Assembly: GCA_001885315.1 (NCBI GenBank)
Contig: MLPZ01000012.1
Location: forward strand, 124,001-188,000
DNA: 64,000 nucleotides
Direction: 5' to 3'
Source: Treponema sp. CETP13
GTDB taxonomy: Bacteria > Spirochaetota > Spirochaetia > Treponematales > Treponemataceae
Shown here piece after piece: positions 26,562 to 35,233 of this stretch. Numbering within the stretch: position 1 is the stretch's first letter; each line of letters begins with the position of its first letter. The notes beneath the pieces are model-generated. The model ran no database searches, was not told where the DNA came from, and was given only the letters and a program-made list of their open reading frames with translations. A program made the translations under genes and the position numbers.

Positions 26562-27541
26562 TTATCATATTTCCCATGGAGAATCTTTAATACTTTTTTA
26601 AATCTAATAGGAACTGGAGATTTAAAAATCCTAAATGAATCTCCTTCTGTTAGTTGAATTCCAAGCGTTCTTGCATGAAGCATTAATGTGGCAGATGCAA
26701 ACAATGAATCTTTTTTCCCGTAAATAGGGTCACCTAAAATAGGACAGCCTATGTATTTCATGTGTACTCGAATTTGATGAGTTCGCCCAGTTTTAAGACG
26801 TATTCTCATGAGTGAATAAGGGCCATATATTGCAATACAATGATATAAAGAATGAGCAAATTTCCCTTTCTTTGGATCTGTTCCTGTTGTAAACTTTTTA
26901 CGGTTTCGACTATCACGCACAATTTGTGTTTTAATGGAGCCGTTTTTTTTAGGGGGGTGACCACATACAATGCAAATGTAATCTTTTTGTACTTGGCGAG
27001 TCTTAAAACGATTTTGTAGCCATGCTTCTTCATTACGATTCTTTGCTGTTATAAGGCACCCAGAAGTATCCTTATCAAGACGATGTACTATTCCTGGCCG
27101 AAAGGCTTGAGTTACAACAGTAGTCTCTACAGAAGTATTTTTTTTCTCAGTATATAGAGTGTTTTTTATTGTTCCTCGTCCCCAGTGATATAAAAGTGCA
27201 TTGACGAGAGTTTTGTCCCAATTGCCCGTAGCGGGATGAACAACCATACCTTGTTTTTTATTTACAATAGTTACGTTTTCATCCTCATATATTATATTAA
27301 GAGGTATGTTTTGTGGCATTATATCTTGAGGTATTGGATCTTCCCAGGTTAGTTCAATAAATTCTCCACCACTAAGTTTTGCAGATAATTTTGCAGCTTT
27401 TTTATTAATTAATATTGATTTTATTCCTGTTTTTAGTCGAGATCGAGATATTCCTTGTACAGAAGCTGCATACGTGTCTAGGCGAATCGGAAACTGTATA
27501 TTATCACTTGCGTTTGGGACATTAAATTGAATCTCATTCAT
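26546..27541 (-). CDS. RluD-type RNA pseudouridine synthase with S4 domain
   Basis: A 331-residue enzyme with an N-terminal S4-like RNA-binding region (about 13-65) and a catalytic domain holding HRLDKDTSGCLI near residue 154, NKKQGMVVHPATGNW near 93 and GRTHQIRVHMKYIG near 252. This is RluD/RluC architecture, suggesting a 23S rRNA target (inference). GAGG lies before the ATG, inside the end of the upstream gene (8-base overlap). Two RluA-family genes in tandem suggest duplication with divergence. Confidence 0.92.
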   Translation of the reverse strand: MNEIQFNVPNASDNIQFPIRLDTYAASVQGISRSRLKTGIKSILINKKAAKLSAKLSGGEFIELTWEDPIPQDIMPQNIPLNIIYEDENVTIVNKKQGMVVHPATGNWDKTLVNALLYHWGRGTIKNTLYTEKKNTSVETTVVTQAFRPGIVHRLDKDTSGCLITAKNRNEEAWLQNRFKTRQVQKDYICIVCGHPPKKNGSIKTQIVRDSRNRKKFTTGTDPKKGKFAHSLYHCIAIYGPYSLMRIRLKTGRTHQIRVHMKYIGCPILGDPIYGKKDSLFASATLMLHARTLGIQLTEGDSFRIFKSPVPIRFKKVLKILHGKYDKCTLQ

Positions 27542-28103
27542 TTAAAGCCTCAGCTGGAATTTCTGTTTTGTCTTTTGTTGTGTTTGAAGGATCGGTCTCT
27601 GTAACTTTTGATTCTGGAATAATGACGATTGTTCCATTTTTAATGTCATTACTAGCTCTTTCTTCCTTTTGTTCTTTTTGTTCTTTTATAGTGCAAATAA
27701 TAAAATCTGTTATTCCGACGAAAAGACTAAAACCACAAGAGTATTTAAGAATTGCTATTTGTTCATCGGTACTAAGGTCTGCATCATCAGAAGAACTCGG
27801 AAAGGGGTTTGGAAAGTAGGTACTATCAAATCCACTGTCATAATATCTATAAAGTGAATAGATAAAAGTGCAGGACAATGTGGTAAATGGCAGCGAACCA
27901 AATGTAATAATTTCTGCACGTCGTAAATCATGAGCCCAGTCAGGAATGTTGTCTTTAGTGTAAGGTTCAAAGTTTATTGTAATTTCATCTGTATCTTCTT
28001 TGTCAGAAGAAGTTGTCTCTGCAAAAAAAAACTGTGTAGGTAAACAAAAGATTATGAGAAATACTAAAATTTTTATTTTTTTTAGATGTTTTGTAAATTT
28101 CAC
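27534..28103 (-). CDS. Exported hypothetical protein with two further hydrophobic segments
   Basis: No family recognised. The 189-residue product starts with a basic stretch and signal peptide (MKFTKHLKKIKILVFLIIFC, then a likely cut after FFFAE), and has two more hydrophobic stretches (about 69-84 and 119-137), so it may be an inner-membrane protein with both ends facing the periplasm. The C-terminus is charged and low-complexity. The start codon is GTG with AAAAGGA upstream. It lies between YggS and the S4-containing pseudouridine synthase in a tight operon. Confidence 0.7.
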   Translation of the reverse strand: MKFTKHLKKIKILVFLIIFCLPTQFFFAETTSSDKEDTDEITINFEPYTKDNIPDWAHDLRRAEIITFGSLPFTTLSCTFIYSLYRYYDSGFDSTYFPNPFPSSSDDADLSTDEQIAILKYSCGFSLFVGITDFIICTIKEQKEQKEERASNDIKNGTIVIIPESKVTETDPSNTTKDKTEIPAEALNE

Positions 28104-28114
28104 GTAATTTCCTT

Positions 28115-28819
28115 TTATTGTGAATAGTTTCGGCTACCAAAAAGAGCTGTTCCAATACGAACTAAAGTAGAGCCTTCTTCTATTGCAATTTGAAAATCGT
28201 TACTCATTCCCATACTTAATTCATGTAAGTCTAATTCAGGATATTTTTGTTGTAATTCTATAGAAAGCGTTTTCAGGTGTTTAAATGAATCTCTAATTAT
28301 ATTTTTATCAGTTGTAAACGGTGCCATTGTCATAAATCCACACGGAATTATATGACTCATGTTTTTTGACGCTTCTATAGCTTCTTCTAAAAGTTCTTGA
28401 TTTGTAAACCCACTCTTGCTTTCTTCTCCTGTATGTACTTCAAAAAGAACTTTTACTGTTTGATTAATTGCGCTAGATCTTTTTTGAATTTCTTGTAGCA
28501 GTTTAATTCTATCAACTGATTGAATACAGGACACATAAGGCACAATTTGCTTTACCTTATTAGATTGTAATTGACCAATTAACTCTAATTCTATATTTTT
28601 ATTTTCTTTTAAAAGTTCTGGGAATTTTTTTAGAGCTTCTTGCACTCTGTTTTCACCAAAAAGGGTTGCTCCTGCTTTTATCGCCATACGAATTTCATCT
28701 ACAGTATGAAATTTACTAACGGCCATTAATTTTATGTCAGCAGGGTTGCGTCCCACTTTTTCTGCGGTAGAGTCGATCGTTTGTCTAATCTTTTTATAGT
28801 TTTCTGCTATATTTGTCAT
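28115..28819 (-). CDS. YggS/PLPBP family PLP-binding homeostasis protein
   Basis: A 234-residue single-domain PLP-binding TIM barrel that buffers pyridoxal phosphate and influences amino-acid metabolism. The cofactor lysine is in LMAVSKFHT near residue 35, followed by FGENRVQEA; LSMGMSNDFQIAIEEGSTLVRIG (about 203-225) is the phosphate-binding end. GGGGG precedes the ATG. It lies within the minus-strand block running from 33.7 to 25.8 kb. Confidence 0.93.
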   Translation of the reverse strand: MTNIAENYKKIRQTIDSTAEKVGRNPADIKLMAVSKFHTVDEIRMAIKAGATLFGENRVQEALKKFPELLKENKNIELELIGQLQSNKVKQIVPYVSCIQSVDRIKLLQEIQKRSSAINQTVKVLFEVHTGEESKSGFTNQELLEEAIEASKNMSHIIPCGFMTMAPFTTDKNIIRDSFKHLKTLSIELQQKYPELDLHELSMGMSNDFQIAIEEGSTLVRIGTALFGSRNYSQ

Positions 28820-28848
28820 ATATCCCCCTGTAATGCTTTAGCAATAGT

Positions 28849-29733
28849 TTACCAAGATTCAACTTTTAAATTTTGAATTTCTGCGCTTATGTCTGAGAGG
28901 TTTAACAATGTTTGTAGGGAAAGCGTTTCTGCTCGTGCAGATGGTGCTATTTTAGCTTTTTCAAGTACAGCAGAAGCTAAATCCCCATCCTTATAAAAAC
29001 GTGAAAGATTATTTTTTATTGTTTTCCTGCGAGATATAAATAAACTTCGTTGTAAATTCATAAAGTGTTTAGGATGTGTACAACCTGGGAAATTTTCTTT
29101 TTTATTCATTACAACAGCTCGTGAATTTACATTTGGACGAGGCCAAAAGGATCCACCTGATAAATCCATAAGAGGATAAATATCATAAGCCCACTGACAA
29201 AGTATTGAAAATGAAGAATAATTTTTAGAGCTTGGTTTAGCTTCCATTCTAAGAGCTACTTCCTTTTGTACTGTTACTACCGATTTATTAAATCGAACCC
29301 CATTGTTTATTAAATCGCCAATAATTATGGCTCCTACATTGTAAGGTAAATTGCCAAAAAATCTATCTGGAATGCCATGTTTTTGAAACTCAGTTTTCCA
29401 TGTTTTCAAAAAATCGCCTGTCACAAGTGAAAAATGGTTGGATTTTATTTCGTCAGTAAAAATAGTTGCTAGGGCTTGTGAAAAACCACGATCAATTTCA
29501 AAAGCGGTGACTGTGGCAGAACGTTTAAGTAATTCTGAAGTAAGAGCTCCTAAGCCTGGACCAACTTCCCAAACACTTGTATTTTCTTTAATTTCTGTAG
29601 CTTCTGCAAGTTTTTCACGTGCTGTTTGGTTTATTAAAAAATTTTGCCCAAATTTTTTTTGCATACCCATGTCATTTTCTTCAAGAAAAGCATTTAAGGC
29701 GGATGGAGAATTGTAATCAGGGGTATGAGACAT
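28849..29733 (-). CDS. rsmA: 16S rRNA dimethyladenosine transferase RsmA (KsgA)
   Basis: RsmA dimethylates two adjacent adenosines near the 3' end of 16S rRNA during small-subunit assembly. In 294 residues it has KKFGQNFLIN near 26, the SAM-binding EVGPGLGALT near 55 and the catalytic NLPYN near 128. AGGA precedes the ATG. It lies 34 bases after the ComEC-like gene. Confidence 0.95.
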   Translation of the reverse strand: MSHTPDYNSPSALNAFLEENDMGMQKKFGQNFLINQTAREKLAEATEIKENTSVWEVGPGLGALTSELLKRSATVTAFEIDRGFSQALATIFTDEIKSNHFSLVTGDFLKTWKTEFQKHGIPDRFFGNLPYNVGAIIIGDLINNGVRFNKSVVTVQKEVALRMEAKPSSKNYSSFSILCQWAYDIYPLMDLSGGSFWPRPNVNSRAVVMNKKENFPGCTHPKHFMNLQRSLFISRRKTIKNNLSRFYKDGDLASAVLEKAKIAPSARAETLSLQTLLNLSDISAEIQNLKVESW

Positions 29734-29767
29734 CTAAAACTTCCTAAAAAATTATTTGGTCAGTGTA

Positions 29768-31153
29768 TTAAAAAGTAATGCTTGGAAATTGTGAAAAAAA
29801 CAGGACAATATGTTCTAAAATAGTATAAAAAAATTGAACTGCAAATCCAAGAGGACTCATTAAAATAGGCACTACCATTCCTAGTATTATACAACAAAGT
29901 CCAAAAACAAGGAAGATACTTGCAAGGGGAGAGACGATAACAGAAGAAATTAACCCTATAGGCATTATACTTCCAAAAAGTCCAATAGTTACGGGTGCAG
30001 TACAAATTTGAGCTCCTTCTGCAGCAGTAAACCCCGAGGCTATCTCAGGTGGTAAAAAACGATTGTTAAATGTAGAAAATATTTTTTCACCAATAATAAT
30101 ACCTATAAGTGCTCCATAACTTAGTATAAAAGCTGGGGAGAAAGAATCTTGAGGGAAAAATGAAATCTGAAGTAAAAAAGCTAGAGAAAGTGTAGCCGAA
30201 AAACGAGGAGTCATAAAACATAATGAAACGAACATACTTATAAAAGTACATACCAAAGCTCTAAATAAAGAGGGTGAAAATCCGGCAAACCATACAAAAC
30301 AAATTACGATTATTGGGGATATAAATTTTGAAAACCTTTTTCCACCTGTTATACTTCCCAATAATTTTGCTATTCCAGCAAATAATGAGAGATGCATTCC
30401 TGATAATGCTAAAATATGAGAAAGCCCAGCTTTTTTAAATGATTCAGCTAGTATAGAATTAGTATATTCACGAGTTCCAGAAAGAAGAGCAAGTAGTAAT
30501 CCTCCAGCGTCTCCCCATAAAAAAAGAACTTTTCTAAATGCTAGTCTAAAATGTGCTCGTATTTTTGTTAATTTAGAAGTCCATCCACAATGCTCTATTT
30601 TTTTAGCCATAAAAACGTTAGTTGTATAAGGAGATGAAAATACAGATTTTGATTTGGAGTAATTGTATTTTGGATCCGGTTTTAGCCAACTTGTAATGAC
30701 TCTTAATCTTGCTCCTGTTTCAAAAATTGGTAAGTCCTGTTTGTTTATCGAGTTTGGTACAATTATATCTGTATTATAAAATTGTAAAGGGGGCATCTTG
30801 CTTTTTTCCTTTTTGGAATAGAGTTTCCCCGGATATAGAGCTTCTACTTGTGCTGCATTAACTATCAGTAATATATTACCTCTAGCTTGCGATGTTAGGT
30901 AATTTTTGGTAATGCTTGTTGAAGCTCGTGTTACCTTTAATTGCATAGAGTAATATTTCCCGGTACTCGTTTTGACTGGATTAGAGTCTATAATACCTTC
31001 AACATATTTTATTGAAGAGCATGGAATAAGCGATGAAAATTGTTTTCGATTAACTGGGGTTAAAATCCCAGTATAAATTAACCCCCCCATAAAAAGAGCT
31101 AGTATTTCTACAGGAACTAATGAGAAAAATTTAAATTTTTTTGTACTAAGCAT
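29768..31153 (-). CDS. Short ComEC/Rec2-family membrane protein
   Basis: ComEC forms the inner-membrane DNA channel of natural transformation. This 461-residue protein has N-terminal membrane segments, a soluble OB-type region, and the competence core with HILALSGMHLSLFAGI near 255, PSLFRALVCTF near 305 and further helices to the end. It stops without the C-terminal metallo-beta-lactamase-like domain found in full-length ComEC (about 750-800 residues). Its ATG directly follows the TAA of the upstream exported-protein gene. Whether it supports DNA uptake is unknown. Confidence 0.85.
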   Translation of the reverse strand: MLSTKKFKFFSLVPVEILALFMGGLIYTGILTPVNRKQFSSLIPCSSIKYVEGIIDSNPVKTSTGKYYSMQLKVTRASTSITKNYLTSQARGNILLIVNAAQVEALYPGKLYSKKEKSKMPPLQFYNTDIIVPNSINKQDLPIFETGARLRVITSWLKPDPKYNYSKSKSVFSSPYTTNVFMAKKIEHCGWTSKLTKIRAHFRLAFRKVLFLWGDAGGLLLALLSGTREYTNSILAESFKKAGLSHILALSGMHLSLFAGIAKLLGSITGGKRFSKFISPIIVICFVWFAGFSPSLFRALVCTFISMFVSLCFMTPRFSATLSLAFLLQISFFPQDSFSPAFILSYGALIGIIIGEKIFSTFNNRFLPPEIASGFTAAEGAQICTAPVTIGLFGSIMPIGLISSVIVSPLASIFLVFGLCCIILGMVVPILMSPLGFAVQFFYTILEHIVLFFSQFPSITF

Positions 31154-32362
31154 TTACCATTTGAGCTTTACTAATGCGTCTCTGGCAGCTGTAAGAACAT
31201 CTTCAGAATAGTCAAGATAGGTCGTATATAAAAGGTTGTCAAAAGCAATATGATTTCCTAAGTCGCCCAGAGTCTGTGTAACAGCAATCATTATAGGTTC
31301 GCTGTAGGTTCCATTCTCTTCAAACTGAGTATTCATTTCACCCAAGTAACTTGTTAACGTAATACTTGCTTTTGTAGGAGCGAGTTTTGCATATCCCAGA
31401 ATTACTTGAATAAACTGTTCGTTCGTCAACAATTTATTATTGTATTCTTCAATTGCAATTTTGTAGAATTTATCCACAAGCGATGATGCACGAGTCCATG
31501 AAAAGAGAACGAGTTTATCAAGTGTTGTAAGTTGTAATGCAATAAGTTCAGGTGTTGTTTCAGAAATGGAATCTACTTTATTTATAGCTGCTTTAAATGC
31601 ATTTTCCGCAATTTCAGCTTTAAAAAAATCAGAATTTGTATCATTTGTTATAATTAAGTTTAAAATAAGTTGAATATCTTTTATTGAATTGTTTTCGATA
31701 ATTTTTAAAACATCCTTTTTGTAATCTGGTGCAAGATTATCAATGCCTTTTTTAGCAATTTTTTTTATAATATCACTGGAAGTATTTGAATAACATTTAA
31801 ACAAAATAGGAAAAAAGGTTTCATTTTTTGACTCCGCAGCTATAGTAAGTGTTTGCTCGAGTTGTTCTCCTTCATAATTATTCCCAGCAATAACAACAGT
31901 CTCAATGTAATCAGCAAGTTTTTCAGTCACTTCAATAGGTTGAGGAGAAACTTTTGTAAGAGCGATTAAAATTGGAATTTTTGAATTTTGATCTATAACA
32001 TTCATATACATTGATTCTAAAAGTTCAAAATCTTCTTTTTGTAATGGATTGCATCGTTTTACTACTGCTACTACTAAATCTTCAAATTCTGTATCAGAAG
32101 AAAAATATGGACCACATGTAATAATATATTCACAGGCGAGTCTTATTAGAGAATGATATTGGTCAGAATCTTGTGGTAATGAGTTTATAACTGAAATCTT
32201 GTCTTTAAAATTACCCCGTAAAAAAGCTTTTTGAAATGTTGCAACCTGATCTGTCTGAAGATCTGTCGAATTTTGATCTGTGTTCTGAGCTGTTGCTAGC
32301 GCAACAAAAAAACTTAAAATGCATATTGCACATATTTTATTAAATACATTTTTTTTCTTCAT
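31154..32362 (-). CDS. Exported helical-repeat hypothetical protein
   Basis: No precise family recognised. The 402-residue protein has a signal peptide (about 1-25, ending FVALATAQ) and then an all-helical pattern of ~35-residue units of the kind seen in HEAT/ARM solenoids, for example LIRLACEYIITCG, ILIALTKVSPQP and the last unit HIAFDNLLYTTYLDYSEDVLTAARDA (split: HIAFDNLL, then VLTAARDALVKL). It is probably a periplasmic protein-binding scaffold (inference). GAGGGG precedes the ATG. It lies between the PilZ and ComEC genes. Confidence 0.65.
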   Translation of the reverse strand: MKKKNVFNKICAICILSFFVALATAQNTDQNSTDLQTDQVATFQKAFLRGNFKDKISVINSLPQDSDQYHSLIRLACEYIITCGPYFSSDTEFEDLVVAVVKRCNPLQKEDFELLESMYMNVIDQNSKIPILIALTKVSPQPIEVTEKLADYIETVVIAGNNYEGEQLEQTLTIAAESKNETFFPILFKCYSNTSSDIIKKIAKKGIDNLAPDYKKDVLKIIENNSIKDIQLILNLIITNDTNSDFFKAEIAENAFKAAINKVDSISETTPELIALQLTTLDKLVLFSWTRASSLVDKFYKIAIEEYNNKLLTNEQFIQVILGYAKLAPTKASITLTSYLGEMNTQFEENGTYSEPIMIAVTQTLGDLGNHIAFDNLLYTTYLDYSEDVLTAARDALVKLKW

Positions 32363-32412
32363 AAATTATTCCCCTCAAGTGATTAAATAAATGTTTAATG
32401 TATATCATTATC

Positions 32413-33660
32413 CTATTTAAGATCAGGTTTAAATAATGTAGTGTCAAATTCTAAATCTGACTGATTTAAGGGCTCTATTCCTTCGTTGTTTTCAAATTCT
32501 GTTTGCTTTTGCTTTTCATGTGTCTCTTCTGGGTTTTCACTGGTCTCTTCTGTAGTTTTCATTTCTTCAGCCATTTCATTTGTCTTTTCTGTAGTTTTCA
32601 TTTCTTCTGTTTCTTCATTATTTTCTTGGCTTGTATCATTTGTTGCAAACTGAACTGCTTCGTAAATAGCTCTTTCATTTTCAGGAATGATATTATAAAC
32701 AAAAGTAAGTATTATATTTCTCATGTTTGAATCAATTACTAGGCATTTAAAATGCATTCGAGATTGATTTAGTTCTTTATTATACTCAACTCCCTTAATT
32801 ATACCGTACATTACAACATCTTGTTCGTCAATAACAAATTGTAATTTTAATGAAAATCCAGGTTTTGCTTTCCCACCCGTTCTAATAAGAGCTCCGTCTT
32901 CAGAAAGGTCTTCTATTAGACACTTTAGCCCTTGTAATGATTCAACTGATTTTTTATTCATTTCACCTGTTTTATCAATGTATATCTGTCCAAACATAGA
33001 GGTTTGGACTCGAATAGATTGACGCTTTTGAATACGGGTTAATATATCTGTATGTTCGAGACATAATGCTGCTACTCCGTTAAATTGTATTGCTTTCTTT
33101 ACAAAAGTATCAAAAACATAGCCAGCATCATTTTGGCGATTTAGATATACACTGATTTTTTGATTAATCCAATTATTTTCTGTAAAAAGTAGTTCATTTT
33201 TGCTTATAGGCATACTTATAATAATGTCTCGCCCGATATTTATTATTTTAGACTTAAATACACCGTGGTTAGGGTATATAATTCGTATAAGTTGTCCCTG
33301 TTTTAGCGATTTTGTTGTTTTTAGTTGATTATTTTTTTTTAAATCTAATTCTATTTTTGTTCGATATTTATATAGTTTATTTAAAAATAATTGGGTATGA
33401 GGTGATTTTTCAGATTTTGTTTTTCGAGCTTTTATAAGAATTTCAGAAATACAACGATCTAATGATGGCAAAGATAAATAAAGAGCATTAGGATTAGACA
33501 AATTAGTTTTTTTAACAAGAGACCATAAAAGATTTATTTCTGAAATTTTAAATCCAGTATCTACCCCTGTTAAATAAAATTTTATTTTTGGGGAGAAAAA
33601 CTTAAGCACTCGTACTAATACGATTAGGAATAGTACAGTAACAAGTAAAACTTCTAACAT
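32413..33660 (-). CDS. PilZ-domain protein (c-di-GMP receptor candidate)
   Basis: A 415-residue protein with one N-terminal membrane segment (1-20), a YcgR-like middle region (about 115-205) and a PilZ domain. The c-di-GMP motifs are RQSIR at 213-217 and DLSEDG at 251-256, so ligand binding is likely. The C-terminal 75 residues are acidic low complexity with an imperfect 13-residue repeat (EEMKTTE), encoded by a 21-bp direct repeat at 32548-32568 and 32587-32607. The ATG is 6 bases after a TATAAT box without a ribosome-binding site. A diguanylate cyclase lies at 55991. Confidence 0.88.
   Translation of the reverse strand: MLEVLLVTVLFLIVLVRVLKFFSPKIKFYLTGVDTGFKISEINLLWSLVKKTNLSNPNALYLSLPSLDRCISEILIKARKTKSEKSPHTQLFLNKLYKYRTKIELDLKKNNQLKTTKSLKQGQLIRIIYPNHGVFKSKIINIGRDIIISMPISKNELLFTENNWINQKISVYLNRQNDAGYVFDTFVKKAIQFNGVAALCLEHTDILTRIQKRQSIRVQTSMFGQIYIDKTGEMNKKSVESLQGLKCLIEDLSEDGALIRTGGKAKPGFSLKLQFVIDEQDVVMYGIIKGVEYNKELNQSRMHFKCLVIDSNMRNIILTFVYNIIPENERAIYEAVQFATNDTSQENNEETEEMKTTEKTNEMAEEMKTTEETSENPEETHEKQKQTEFENNEGIEPLNQSDLEFDTTLFKPDLK
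32548..32607 (-). repeat. 39-bp-period tandem repeat in the PilZ gene tail
   Basis: Two identical 21-bp copies start 39 bp apart, encoding repeated EEMKTTE segments. Such in-frame repeats can vary in copy number between strains. Confidence 0.7.
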
Positions 33661-33666
33661 ATTAAC

Positions 33667-33695
33667 ATTATACCTTTTATATAATATAATACCAA
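33667..33695 (-). promoter_or_regulatory. Leaderless-type promoter of the PilZ gene
   Basis: On the minus strand TTGGTA (33695-33690), 17 bases, TATAAT (33672-33667), 6 bases, ATG at 33660. Confidence 0.65.
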
Positions 33696-33700
33696 ATATT

Positions 33701-34405
33701 ATGGTAAAAAAAAATGTTTTTGTTTATAAAATTTGTGAGTATTTATTTTTTATTCTTTTTTTTATAATTTACCCACTTTTTCAAAAAAGAGGAACAGAAA
33801 TTTTTTCATTATCTTGGTCTTCTATTGTTATTACAGGTTTGCTTTGTTTTTGGCTTTTTATTACATCTAAACAAGATTTTCAGGTACCAGTACCTTTTAG
33901 AAAACTACCAAAAAATAGTTTGTCTATAGCTCGTTTTTCTATTATTACTCTATTTTTACTATTTGTAAATATGCTTTTTTGGATTAGTATTTCATATTTT
34001 ATTAATCCAGATTTTCAGAGTGCATTTTTATTTAATGTTAAACTATCTAATTTAAATCAAATATTTTGTCTAATACTACAGGTTACAAGTGTTGCTTTTT
34101 TTGAAGAGTTTTTGTTTAGGCAATTCTTACCATTAAGGGCTTCTTCGTTATTAAAATATGGTGTAGTAGAAAAATCCTTTCTAAAAAAACACTGGTTTTG
34201 TGTGCGTATATTACTAGTTGAAATATTACCAATACTTTTTTTTGCTCTTGGACATTCATATTTAGGATTTACTGGTTTTTGTAATTCCCTTATTGCTGGT
34301 CTGTGTCTAAGAGTGCTGTATAAAAAAGCACATTCTGTAATTCCTGGTTCAATCGTTCATGCTATATATAATTTAGTATTAATGTTTTTGTATTTTATTA
34401 GATAA
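33701..34405 (+). CDS. CPBP family intramembrane metalloprotease
   Basis: A 234-residue multi-pass protein (about seven helices) of the CAAX/bacteriocin-processing (Abi) family. Conserved motifs are FFEEFLFRQ near 138-146 (EExxxR), FALGH near 180 and HAIYN near 221 (HxxxN), all carrying the expected catalytic residues. Substrates are unknown. The ATG lies 10 bases after a TATAAT box (33685-33690) and has no ribosome-binding site. It is divergent from the PilZ gene and convergent with the thiamine pyrophosphokinase gene. Confidence 0.88.
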   Translation: MVKKNVFVYKICEYLFFILFFIIYPLFQKRGTEIFSLSWSSIVITGLLCFWLFITSKQDFQVPVPFRKLPKNSLSIARFSIITLFLLFVNMLFWISISYFINPDFQSAFLFNVKLSNLNQIFCLILQVTSVAFFEEFLFRQFLPLRASSLLKYGVVEKSFLKKHWFCVRILLVEILPILFFALGHSYLGFTGFCNSLIAGLCLRVLYKKAHSVIPGSIVHAIYNLVLMFLYFIR

Positions 34406-34424
34406 CATATTGAAATATTGTTAA

Positions 34425-35165
34425 TTATCTTTCCGAGAACTCTTCATAAGATGAGAAAAATAAAAAATACCCTTTTTTTATATAAAGAGTTGCTCTTGTA
34501 TCATTTTTTAGTAGCCGATTGCTTAAACTATACATCGACTTGTCCCAACGAATATTGTCTAATGGCCATCGTAAGTTAGTGCTTTTTATAGAATATTTTT
34601 TTAAAGGACATTTGTTTTTATTTAAAATAGGAAAGATAGAGAAAGATAGATCGGTACATATTTCATATTTGTTTGATTGAACTAGCATTTGTATATACTG
34701 ATGTTTGCACAACCAATATTGTGGGGTGTTTTTTTCATTAAAGAGATTTATATTTGCAAAAAAGTGATCAGGACGACCCGCATCACCTCCTATGACGACG
34801 ATTGTCTTAGAATCTTTAACAGAAGCTTCGTATAATGCAATTTGTGTATCTGTAAAATCTTTATCCAATGGCCATTGGTGAACTATTGTTGTTGGATATT
34901 TTTTTTGCAACTCGAGAGAAATATTTTTCAGGTATTCTGTTTTCTTGTGCTCTTTTGTTTGATTAGGATTTTTTATGTCATATAAACTATCAAAGTCGCC
35001 ACATAGTATATCTGGTTTAAAACCACATTCCAAACAAAAAGAAAGACCTCTGTCTGCAGCTATAATAAATGATTTTGAATCTCTTTCAAGATGTAATTTT
35101 TTTTGTAAAAATTGAAAAGTGTTCGATTTTGAAGGGTGTTCCCCTCCTGTAAAAATAAGAACCAT
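34425..35165 (-). CDS. Thiamine pyrophosphokinase
   Basis: This enzyme transfers pyrophosphate from ATP to thiamine to make the cofactor. Family motifs are AADRGLSFCLE near 37, PDILCGDFDSL near 51, DKDFTDTQIAL near 100 and GGDAGRPDHFFANINL near 125. I start at ATG 35165 (246 residues), with GGGAG 5 bases upstream; a TTG at 35177 is a possible alternative. The last ~60 residues diverge from the usual thiamine-binding domain. A -10 box (TATAAT, 35182-35177) lies close upstream. Confidence 0.9.
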   Translation of the reverse strand: MVLIFTGGEHPSKSNTFQFLQKKLHLERDSKSFIIAADRGLSFCLECGFKPDILCGDFDSLYDIKNPNQTKEHKKTEYLKNISLELQKKYPTTIVHQWPLDKDFTDTQIALYEASVKDSKTIVVIGGDAGRPDHFFANINLFNEKNTPQYWLCKHQYIQMLVQSNKYEICTDLSFSIFPILNKNKCPLKKYSIKSTNLRWPLDNIRWDKSMYSLSNRLLKNDTRATLYIKKGYFLFFSSYEEFSER

Positions 35166-35196
35166 TATATCTCCCAATTATACGATGTCTTTCTAT

Positions 35197-35225
35197 TTGA
35201 AAAGAGTAAACATATTCTATATAAT
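35197..35225 (+). promoter_or_regulatory. Leaderless-type promoter of the CCA-adding enzyme gene
   Basis: TTGAAA (35197-35202), 17 bases, TATAAT (35220-35225), 8 bases, ATG 35234. Confidence 0.7.
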
Positions 35226-35233
35226 ATCATAAA

